A stretch of DNA of 64,000 bases from Diadema setosum (taxonomy: Eukaryota; Echinodermata; Echinoidea; Diadematoida; Diadematidae), in NCBI RefSeq assembly GCF_964275005.1, contig NC_092702.1, positions 31,162,726 through 31,226,725 of the forward strand, read 5' to 3'. Under the pieces are notes generated by a model. The model had not been told where the DNA came from and did no database searches. It was given only the letters and a program-made list of their open reading frames with translations. Of the stretch, positions 25,201-37,200 are shown piece by piece. A program made the position numbers and the translations under genes. Positions within the stretch are counted from its first letter, which is position 1. Each line of letters starts with the position of its first letter.

Positions 25201-28200
25201 TCAGTGAAAGTTTGAAGAAAATCGGACAATCGATGCAAAAGTTATGAATTTTTAAAGTTTCGGTGTTGGAACCGCTGGATGAGGAGACTACTAGAGGTTA
25301 TGACGTATGAGTGGACAACAATACAAAGAAACTATAAAGAAAATTCAACAAAAATTCACTTTTCTAGCATTATGAAAGAGCACTTGACTAACCGCTTTCA
25401 GAAAGCAGGGGGAATAATTGCTACCCTTAACATATGTCAGTATCAAGTTGATGGAATTTGTCATTTTCATGAAAAATGAATTTTTGTGGAATTTTCTTTA
25501 TATTTTCTTTATATTGTTGTCCACTCATACGTCATAAGCTCTAGTAGTCTCTTCATCCAGCGGTTCCAACACCAAAACTTTAAAAATTCATAACTTTTGC
25601 ATCGATTGTCCGATTTTCTTCAAACTTTCACTGATGTGTTCTACTAATGTTGCTGCTTTCAATCAATCCACATTGCTCTTAGGGTTTGCGTTCCCTTTAA
25701 AAAAGCCTTTACACACACTTCACTTTCAACTCTAGTAGCTTGAAAAGATGCTGCTACTGCATCGTATTAGTCATGAATAGAACATGCTAATAGAGTGTGC
25801 ACAATGTCAGCTTTATCGGATCATCCCTTCATTGTGGTTATTATGGAGTTTTACTTCCTGTTTTTTATCCCATTCACTGCACTGAGCATAGCTTGGTGCG
25901 AGATTAGGCACTTGAATAGACCCTAAACTTCAGAGCCTCATTTGACTTTAAACACTTCTCCAGAGTGTGCTCGGACTGTCTTTCTGTTATTTAGGTTCGG
26001 AATTTCCACCTGTATTGAGTTATACATCATTTCAAAGCTTAGAGTCTGCTCTTTCAGAATCTACCCTTAAAGACACCCAGTCGCGAGGATACATGGACAT
26101 ATTTCAGCCGCGGGCGGCAGCACGTAAACTCGCTTCCGAAGTTGCTACGAAGCGAAATGTGTGTGTGCGCAAGACATCCCTAAAGCAGTGTATCGCGCTA
26201 TAGTATCTCGTTTGCTCGCTTGATTGATCTGAGCGCGGGGAGTACGTTTTGTGTAATGTGAATTGAATGTATGGTATACTGTATATACTGTGTGATGCAA
26301 TGTTCGCATGAGCTATAGTAGCTAGCTGCCTATACTTCGTACGACTACAGTGTACGCCTTCTCTTCATCGCACCGTCGATCGTCTTCACTCGTTAACTAC
26401 ACTGTAATCGTCAGATCAGATTATATATAGGTAGGGTGGCCATCATGGACGATGACACATCGTCATGGGTAGCGGATATTACCGCCGAGTTGTCCATTCT
26501 GAACGCGGACGATTGGGTCGGAGACCCTGTGTCTTGTATGGTAGCCCTACTACATCCATTATCGACCACCCTTGTTGAAACCGACCGCGTATAATTCGCG
26601 CACTGAACACTTAGTACGCACTTCTCTGCGCGCAAAGCACATAAAATTGGATTGGCTTTGAATGTAGATTAGGATGGTGTGGGAAAACGCGATAATTCAC
26701 TGTTCATTAATGGTTTTAATCAAGGACAAAATTTCGAATGAATATTTTCACCGAATCGTAATGACAGCACAATGTAATGTCTATGGAAGTTTCTAAAAGG
26801 CTTCTAAAAAGCTTAGTACAACACGGTGTTCAATACAACTCGGTTTGCGTGCATTGCCAATGCAAAAACATTTTACCGCGGGGAGCTGAAACGAGGCCAC
26901 GCAAGTTCGTCGGCGATATTTTTGGACTGAAACTTCGAATCGAAAACGGAACAACGGCATTTGATAGAGCTGGATTTTCTCAATCACGTAGGTCAAGTTT
27001 TTTTATGTGAATTTCAGTGTTAAATATTCTTATCAAGCAGATAAACATTAGGCGGTCGATTAGTAGTAGGTCCAACCATACTTGCCCTGGCGTGTGTAAA
27101 TTCAGGACGGGGAAGCGACTGTGCCCGTGCAGGGCCAACGGCCACAGTTGCACTGCACAGTGTACCTGTGGCCATGGTAGAAGGGGGCCGTGCACCAACC
27201 GACATACCTTCAAGTCGAAGTAGGGCCTAAACTAGAATCTATTATTGTTAGATCTATCATCTTTGAACCTATAGTTCCACTGTTTAATTGTTAGAGTTCT
27301 ACCAGATCTATTGGGTTAGACTACATGTATGATGGAGCTTGCGATAGATCTATTCATTTTTTTTTTATTTGCAAATCCTAAATCATATTCTTGGGGAATG
27401 TGCATAACATGATTGATATGAAAAACTTCTCATTTAATGGGACTAATGACATTAAACTGACCCAGCAAATGTCATTTCAATTACGGCATTATTATAATTT
27501 GACATAAATGAGAACTAAGAGAAGTTTTTCGCGGAATTATACATAGAAAAATAGGCCTACTTGTCGATCAAACGCAAATGCCCTAAAGTTACTGATACTA
27601 GATTAGAAAAAGTCATTCCACTTCAATCATTGATTCATGTGTAGACTTCTACTTACACATCATCTGGATCTGGATTCCTTGAAGTTGTTGACTTGGCCAG
27701 CTGGGGTTGCTTTATTGGCATAAGCCGTGGCAACACAATTCCACCGTGCATGTCGTAACACGAATTTGCACATTCTAAATAAAAATTCCTGCAAAACTGT
27801 TCATGCAACTCCAGCAAGTGGAAAGCAAATTTTTCATCGGCACGCTGACGCTGAAGCCTCCCCCTCTGGTCTCTTACTTGTCCTCCAGCTAAGAACACGT
27901 CTCTCTGCGTTCTCCACTCGTCAATAGCGTCAAACAAGTAGATTCGTTGCCTCGAGTTGGACGGCTGTTTGATCTCCATTGTGAGGTTTCATTACTAAAC
28001 CAAAGCCAAGGCTAAGCCGAAACAGTACAGCACTTTTTATTGCAAACAGTACACGCATACCACACACAATATTGATATTGACATACCGGTACTGACGACT
28101 TTCTATCAACTTTGTTATGTTACGATCTGGCCCAACGTACTGTAAGCTGTACGTATAACACATGCAGCTGACGCAGCAGACAACATTGCACGATGAGATC

Positions 28201-31200
28201 ATAACAACCTGCCATATGGCCATATGCATTGCAACTTGCTATACATGAAGCTTAGAGTTTTAATATTTCTTCATCAAAGCATATTTATAAATACCAAATA
28301 TTAACAACGTAATATATGAATAATTCATGATATTGTTATATAATATTTTCAGACATTTTGAAATATTATTGCTTAGATTGCTGAAATTGGCACCATAGTG
28401 CATATAAACAGAGACTGGAGCCAGATACGTACGTACGTACACCCGACAGCTCTCACTACTTGTTGTGTCGCGGACCGGGAGAGATTTTCATGCGCATGGC
28501 TGTTGTGCGGTTTTGTGCATGCACCCATTCGGCCCCATTCGGTAGGTATTCGGGCGTCCATGTTGAAATTACAGTGGACAGCTCGCACGGCGCTCGTGCC
28601 CCATCTGGTTTTCGCTGGTGCGCTGCGTAGCGTCGTGTTCAGCATTCGGTACGTACGGGGGTACAATAACGGGAGGAGCAGCTTGTCGTGCTTTTCTACT
28701 GAGCTGCGAATCGCCTGCGACGACCGGCTGCCTTTAACTCAAAATCCATGTCTGGTGACTTTTTGTTGGTTTTGTGATGCAGGGTCACACATCTGCTATG
28801 TGAAATAAAACTAGCTGTACGAGAATATTAAGTTTTGATAATTTGGAAAATTCCATGCATCCTATTTATTCCTGCCCCTCTCCCCAAACAGCATTTGATT
28901 CGCCACAAGGTAGCTCAGTATAGATGCAGTTTTAAGACACAAGGATGTTTTGCTCCTGATAGCTATGGAACTTTTTATTACCTCTGCCAAGGGGGGGGGG
29001 GAGGTTATGTTTTCGTTACCGTTGGTTTGTTTGTTAGTTAGTTCGTTCGTCCGTGTGCAAAATAAATCAAAAAGTAGTTAACGGATTGGGATGAAACTTG
29101 CAGGAAACATTGAGAATGACACAAGTAACAAACGATTAACTTTTGGTAGTGATCTGAGAATTTTGGGGGAATTTATGAAGGATTTCTGATATTTTGGCAG
29201 GTAGGGTCAATGAACTTTGGAGTTCAGGCTGCGCGTATTTGAGGTTTGCATGCACGCACTAAAGCGCGTGCTCTAGTTTCTGCTAAGGTGAGGCGCGCTG
29301 TGCAGCTGACGGTTTATGACGTAACAAAGGCTTCTATATTGGGAAATCGGGCGGCTTTCAGCGCACAATGCAGTACGTATGGGTGGAAACCACTGGTCTC
29401 TGTGGAAGACAAGATCAGTGCGGGTGGAAATGGGCTGCATGCTTGGCGGAGGTCTGCGCTCTCCGAGTGCTTCTCTAGTTCAATCTGTTTCTGCTAAGTA
29501 CATGTCATTTCTTAGAATAAAGTTTGTTTGGATTGGTTGCTCCTGTGCAGGATGCTTTAACATGCTCAGGGACAAATTTTGCGCCAATGTGAAGCATATG
29601 ATTTTAACATGTTATGAAACCTATCTATTAGTCCTGTATATATTTAATCAAAGAATAGATGATGCAGATTGAAACTAATTAGACGAGATATGTGATGATT
29701 TGCTGACATCATCAATTTTGGGGGGATCTAGGTATGATGCCTCCTCCACCGAGGATGCCTGGCGGTCCGCCTGGTCTCATGAATGCTGGCATGCCCCTGC
29801 CAGGAGTCAACATGCTGCAGCAATCTTCACAACCACCACCACAACAGCAGCAGCCACAGCAGCAGCCACCACAGCAACAGCAGCAGCAACCGCCTTCCTC
29901 CCAGCCCTCGCAAAGTGCACAGGTACGTATGTATGTAGAGCGTGGGTGACACAACATTTGCTCCTGGGGCAGTTGCTCTGGTCTTATTTTCTCCAAGGAC
30001 TTAAGGTTTGTGTTAGGGGTGTGATGGGTTTCAAGATTAGGTTGATATGAGGATAAGGATTAGGGTTGTGGTTATGCATCACAAAACGAACAAAAAGTCG
30101 CACGCAGTGATTTTGTGTGAGGACTGAAAATAGGTGAAATTGGTTAACCTAACCAATCTTGAGTTTTTCATAATTTCTGAAAAAGCAATTCTTCTTCTAC
30201 ATTATGTTAAAGTTTGGGATCATAAAAAAAAACAGGAACTTGTGTTTTCAGCAGTTTTTCTAGAACACTTTTTGGTGGAATAGTGTTTCTCATAGAGCCC
30301 TGTTTTCATTTCCTAAAAACCCTGTTGATATCATCAAATAAATGTTGAATTCCTCATAGAATTACATGCTCTTTCATATTTCTTAAGAGGTTTCTTATTA
30401 TCTCACCAAAAAATGTTAGAAATCTGAAATTAGGTCTCAACCAAAACTATATGACCCCTTTAATAAATACTATATTTCTCCTTTTTTTTTATTGGGGGTA
30501 AATGGTAATTCTTGACGTGGAAAAAAAAAGACAAAAATTAAAACAAGAGGTCAAAATACATGAGAGCAGAACAGTAGCACATTACCCTCCCTGAAAATCT
30601 CCACTTTTCATCATCCAGAACAACAACAACTCGTCGAAGACGGAGTGGATGGAATACAGGAGTACAGACGGACGGCCATACTACTACAACACCCGCACCA
30701 TGCAGTCTACATGGGAGAAACCCAAGGAGATGGAGGAGGCAGAGAAGCCCGCCAAGCCAGCAGAAGGTACTGTAAATGTTGATATTTTCGTGTGATTAAT
30801 TTTTCGCGCTGAGCGGCTAAAAAGCACGTTCGCGGGTTGTTGAATTCGCACAGCACAATTCTCGACCCATTTACAATGTGCATAGAAAATTGTGAAAATA
30901 TTTTTGGAGGTTTTAGAATTTGTGCTAGCCAGAAGTAGCACGACATACGTGAAAATTACTTTACCGTGAACATTTTTTGCATTTACAGTACTACTCTTGG
31001 TCTTACTCTTTCCCCGTACATGTGTCACATGTTCAAAAGTCATCTCTTCAGACGCATTCCTGGAAAGCTGATGAACAGTACTAACCCTGTGTTAAAGGGG
31101 ATGGCTAGTAACTGATCAGAGGGAATCGGTGGGAATGCTGGGTGATGATTGTTCCCATCCTTGTGGGATTCATTTAAGAGTCCATCATATATCTATTGTT

Positions 31201-34200
31201 GTGTGAAAATTACTTGCTACAGAATGGTCTCATGTTCAAGTAATGTGCCCCATCACTGTACAGGCATGCTAACATTAAACTGCACATTACTTGAATATGA
31301 GACCATTCTGAAACAAATAATTTTCACACAACAATAGATATATAATATACTCTTAAAGGAATCCCACAAGGATTGGAGCAATCATCCCCCAGCATTCCCA
31401 CTTATTCCCACTGATCAGTTACTAGTCATCCCCTCTAAGGGTTCTTCCCATATGACAAGTGATGTCAGCTGGTGATGTCTACCAAGCACATTTACCATTT
31501 TTAATGAGGAAAAATTAGTAGAAGACAATATTTTTTTTCCTTCATAATGAAAAAAAAAGAGGAGAGGGAAAGGGAATTAACTGCATGTGATTAAGTATGT
31601 TTATTCATAGCTATATGATTACAAAGAATCATCCCATATGAATATGAATTTTCCTGAGCAGTATCAAATTTGTCCCCAAACCCTGATGGTAGTTCAAGTT
31701 GACTGAGGGGCAAGTGGGTTTCCAGTTGTAATTAGGGAGCTGTAGATTTTCGTGATGCGGACATTCAGAGGAAAAAAGCCTGTTCTGCGCATGCACAAAA
31801 TTCCTTCTCAAAATCGATCTTGCGTCGTCTGAGTTTTCACGGTTGGTTCTGGACTATCTTAGCGTCCACTCAAATTCACACCACAGGGAGCTTCTTGATG
31901 CAATGATCCTAGGGGCACCATGTTACTTTTTATAGGTTGCATCCTCATAAAATCTAAAGCTACTTGGCAACATGACGCAGGGAGAGAGGAGAACAGCCAA
32001 TCATCTAAATGTCCATGTTGCAAATCTAAAGCATCCTATTGTAAAGCTGTGTGACCTTTGTGATGTGCTGTTTCATATTCTCTTTTGTTTATTGTTGTTG
32101 TTCTTTTACTTGCAGCTTCAGAAGAACCCAAAAAGGTGGAAGAAAAGGAGAAAGAAGAAAAGAAGGAAGAGGCAGTACCTGAAGAGGAAGAGAAGAAAGA
32201 GGAAAAGGAAGAAGTGAAGGTTGAAGAGGAACAGGAGGAGAAAGAGGTGAATTTAGCTTTGCATTGTTTTTGTATTGTTTTATTTTGTATGGATGAGATA
32301 GTGAAAATGTTTCTTAGCTAGATTTAGAGTTTTCCCCTCTCAACATTAAATTTCATGGGACTTTTCTGCAGATTTGTATTTTGTGTACCATTGCAGTAGT
32401 TTAGTGTGGCTTTCATTTGCCGAGTGAGCACAACTAACATCAGTGTCACCATATTGCAGTGTAAAGCTGAGTGATCTGAAGGGTGCTTACCACATCCTAC
32501 AGACGAGGGCAACTATATGTGACCTGCTACAACAAAAGGATCCGAAAGTCGGGGGAGGACAATTTTCTGAAAATGGCATGACATTATTCCCTTACTCTTG
32601 TACTTTAATTTCATATATAGCACAACTCATAAAAGTACTCGGTTGCGGAGATATCGATGAATTTATTAGCGCATGTCAAGTGGTTGTGGAAATCAGAGTT
32701 TCGAGAAAAACGCCTTCATAGTTTTCTTCCAACGCTATCATGATCAAGGGGCGGCGAGACAGTTTTCACGGCTTGACAATAGAAGGTATGCTCCTAGCGA
32801 CCCCCGCGATGTTCATTCAAGCTTAACGCAAGCGGTCAACGCACGACCAATCAGTAATCAGATGCCACGCACTGACCAATAAGATCACTCCCTCGTTGCT
32901 AGGGGCGGAGTCTAGCTGCGGCGCTAAATCCAAATCTTCGGACACGTTTCTATTACGTTGAAAGTCGGAAAATCATGGCCCAGAAAACGCTGATTTCTTG
33001 CCTTTCCTTTGATCATTTAGCTTCGAAATTTCGGCAGATGATAGACAAGACATTAGACTACAAAATTATGCCAAAACCAGAAATCCGATTGTTTTGACCA
33101 ATTTTGATGATGTGACTTCAAACTCGATTTTTTCTGCTCAGCCGTCAGCGACGTTAGGATCCTTTTGTTGTAGCAAGTCACATATATAGAAAACCTTCCG
33201 CATAGCTCTACGCTGGCTTACATCCAAAAAGCTCTCTCACTCATACTGCTTCAAAAGAAGTATGGTGCAGACTAATTTGTCCTAAATTTCACCTATAACT
33301 CCATTAAAAAGACTGAAGGATTGCTAAATTTTTGTGTCAGAATTCCTCAAGACACATCAAACAATTTTCCTGTAAAAAAATAGCACAATCAAAATCAATT
33401 TCTTTTGTTTTTTATTGTTTTGTTAATTTGTTATGTATTTTATTGTCTTTTCGACCTTTTGTTTTCTATTGTTTTTTTTTTGCCAAAATTTGTTGCAGGC
33501 ACTTTTTCAAGCTTATCTTCACTAGAATTGATTAATTTCGATGGTTAAACGTTGAAATAATCTAATTTATATCAATTTAACCAAAAAACACAATTTGCAT
33601 TGGATTTGCACACGATATCATGAATTTGAGCTGTTTTCGGGTTGACATGCATATGCAAAACATTACATAACTTCAGAATGGTGTGCGTGAACGTCGCAAA
33701 TTTGGTCTCAAAATATGCGGAAGACTTCAATGAAAAAAGTCATGAAACGACGCGGCAAAAGTTTTGCGCGTTGTGGAATCGTGGCGCGAAACGTCGAGGG
33801 GGGGTCAATTTGACCCCCCCCCCCCCCAGTTAAAATAGGGTTAAGATTATGATCTCTAAGACTCTTGTCCTTTAAAAAGCCTAACTTGCTATGTGACCCT
33901 TAGATAGTCTTGATAAGTATGGCTGAGTGGTCCCGTGAGCTGAGAGTTTCATTTTAAAGTTTGACAATGTATTTTTTTTTTCATTGACAGGAGGAGATGG
34001 ACCAGTCAGAACCAGCTCCGGAGACCAAACCTGCCGAGACGGTGGAACCAAAGAAAGAAGAAGAGAAGCCAGTTGACAAATCTAAACCAGTCGCCACCAA
34101 GCCAATCCCAGGAACGCCCTGGTACGCATTGATCAACGTGGCTGTATCTCGTTAAGACTGAATACTGAATTCACTGAGGGAAATGATGTGATGTTTTTTT

Positions 34201-37200
34201 TGGGTTTTTTTCCCCATCTTGAGTTCACATTTTCCTGTTTGCTATGCTATGTTGGTTTTTTGCTGAGAAGATAAGCTAGGTTAGCAAAACATACAATGAT
34301 TTTAATGAAAAGATTAGCAAAGTGTTACTAAAAGCATGTCATGGCTGATGTCATAAACCTAATTAACCCACATGGGGTAAAGTAGTTCTGAGTGTTTTTC
34401 AACAAATGCAGTGTATATGTATATGTAGGCATGAGTTGTGCTATTTTGTTTGGGGAAGGCAACCAAGTTGAAAACTCCACTGGCAGAATCTAGTTGAAAT
34501 CAGAAGCAAATGTGTGATTTCAGGAAAGATGCTCATCGTGCATTTCAACTTACTTTCCTTATGCAAACGTTCACACAGGAAACCATTTGTAATGTAACTT
34601 CATGATGTCACAGTATGATTGAGGAATACCTATTCCTGGAGGAGAAGAATATTTAGGGATGGAATGACCAGAAGTGTAAAGATAGTACTCTCCCCGTGTG
34701 GTAGGTAACTCTCGTATGCGCTTATTGAAACGGCATCTTCCTTTGGTGCGACAGGTGTTTGGTGTGGACTGGTGACAAGAAGGTGTTCTTCTACAACCCC
34801 AGCACCCGACAGTCCCTGTGGGAGAGACCGGAGGAGCTTCTGGGGCGGACAGATGTGGATCGCATGGTGCTGGAATCACCCCCTCAGTCTGAGGAGGAGC
34901 AGAAGCAAGGTGCAGGGGCTTCCCACCTTTCAGGCTTTTGGAAACTTTTCACTTTTTGTGTATTGTATAACAGCGACAACTGTTTAAATTGCATTAACAG
35001 TAATAATAACAGCCATTGCTGGGATAGCCAGCCTGAAAAGGTAAAAGATTTTTAAGATTTGGAGCCAATTTGTGATGTTGTGTGATAATCTACTTATTAT
35101 TTTGTTTTATTTTCGTGCCTTTGTTTTTCAGTCTTGGCTTGATTCTTGACTGGATTCTCCATTGTCAAACAGTTCAAAAGTGTGCATTTGATCAAAATGC
35201 ATTCTTTAGCACTCAATGATTTAAACATGATGGAGATCTGGATTCCCAAATATTTCATTCCTCTATTTATTTATTTATTTTTATTTTTTTTTTTATTTTT
35301 TTTTTTTTTGGGGGGGGTGGGTTGGGGTTTTTGTGTGTGTGTGTGTGTATGTTTTATGTGTGTTGTTGTTGTTGTTTTTGTGTGGGGGGGGGGGGGCAAA
35401 GTTACAGTGACAATCATCTAAGTAAACTGGATCAGCAGAGAAAGGCAGGTCACTAGTTTGTGTGAAGTCCATGGTTTTGACTTTGGTTTTCTGCCCAGTC
35501 TAAGCTACACAAGCATTTGATGTGATTTACACTTGAGATGTTTTGACTTCCACTTGCCCCCTCAATGGTTTGATATTCAGTGATGCTGTTTGTCTTTGGC
35601 AATGCAGAGGAGAAGAAGGAGGAGGCGAAGACGGAACCCAAGGAGGAAGAGGAGGATGCTGCGGGGGAACCCAAGGCCAAGAGGAAGAAGAAGGACAAGC
35701 ACCAGTCGGACCCTGAGAAGCTGGCTGCCCTGGAGGCCGAGGTGAAGGCCGCCAGGGAGAGGGCGCTAGTACCCCTGGAGATTCGCCAGAAGCAGTTCAG
35801 AGACATGCTGCTTGAAAGAGGGGTAAGACCATTGTTTTTGCTGCATAGAGTTCTATCCAATGATAAGACATGGATAGATTTATTAATTTTTTTTTTTATA
35901 ACATGGTATTGTGAACAATAGTTCACAAGGCGTGACACTAAGTATCAAAATCATGCATACAATGCTGTGCACTATACATGACAACCTCATGGCCTAATCA
36001 AGCTTAAGAGAGGAATAATGACAAAAAGAAAATAATGGGCTCTGATAAATAATATGGTATACAATCTGCAGAAGGTGGTTATGGATGCGACTCTTGAAGG
36101 ACTGAGACCCTCTGAGATGTGCAGTCTTTGCGTGAACAGGAATGGATGAAGCAAAACAAAAACAAAACAAAATAAAAAATGGTCTGTAACTTAACCTTCA
36201 GTGGAGAGTTTCTTTTCTCTTTCTGTTGGGCTCATTCTTTTTGCATTGTGTGTTGATCATGCCTCCACCACGAATTGTCACTGGAGGCATTATGTTTTAT
36301 GTCCGTCCATCCGTTCATCAGTTCATCCGTCCGTCCGTCCTTTCGTCCTTAAAGATAATAAAAAGTTTTGGTACCTCAAAAGTTTCCCTGAATTTCCTTG
36401 TCTTGGTTTGTGTTTCACGTTAAAGTACATTGTCTGTGAGAATTGCTCGCCCCAAAGTGCTCTCATGTCTTAGTAATCATGCAATAATGGTTTCGTACCA
36501 GAGCCGTCGCCGTACAGCGTCGATAAATATTGTACGAAACCACCGACTGCGACCAGCAGCGTGCAGCCCATTGTACGCATAGCTAACTGCGACCAGCAGC
36601 CCCGTACGCATAGCGTAATGGGGCTTCACATTGTAACATTCAGGATCATGACAGAATTAGTATCGCGGGTAAATGTCAATCTAAAATCCCAAAATTTCTT
36701 CGATTTGAAGACTTACCAATTAAGTTGAAGTATTGAAAACAGGCTTCGAACAACGTTTGGTTCTGCCAATAGTCCCTTTCTTTTTGAATTGATGACTGAA
36801 TGTGACTCTGTCGAGAGGACCTTGGGAGAGCTACATACACCATGGACCGATGCATACACTGACTACTACGGCCAGCGCATGCGCACACAAACATCTTATC
36901 CGTTGATATGGGATTTGAAATTTGTGCGCATGTGATGTGTTCGCATGCACTGGCTGTAGTATTCAGTGTACATGGTGTATGTAGCTCTCCCAAGGTCCTC
37001 TCGGCCGAGTCACATTCAGTCATCAATTCGAACAGAAAGGGACTATAGGCAGAACCAAATGTTGCCCGAAGCCTGTTTTCAATACTTCACCTTAATTGGT
37101 AAGTCTTCAAATTGAAGAATTTTTGGGATTTTAAGTTAATATTTATCCCGCGATACTTAATTCTGTCATGATCCTGAATGCTACAATGCGAAGCCCGATT

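Noticed and set aside
28398..28808. 136-codon plus-strand ORF
   Set aside because: Cys/Arg-rich without motif, splice context or family resemblance.
35453..35938. 161-codon minus-strand ORF
   Set aside because: Antisense shadow of the Glu/Lys-rich TCERG1 exon 11; Ser/Leu-rich as expected from reversing GAG/AAG codons.
36676..37026. 116-codon minus-strand ORF
   Set aside because: Lies across the centre of the 36353-37392 foldback; a by-product of the arms.
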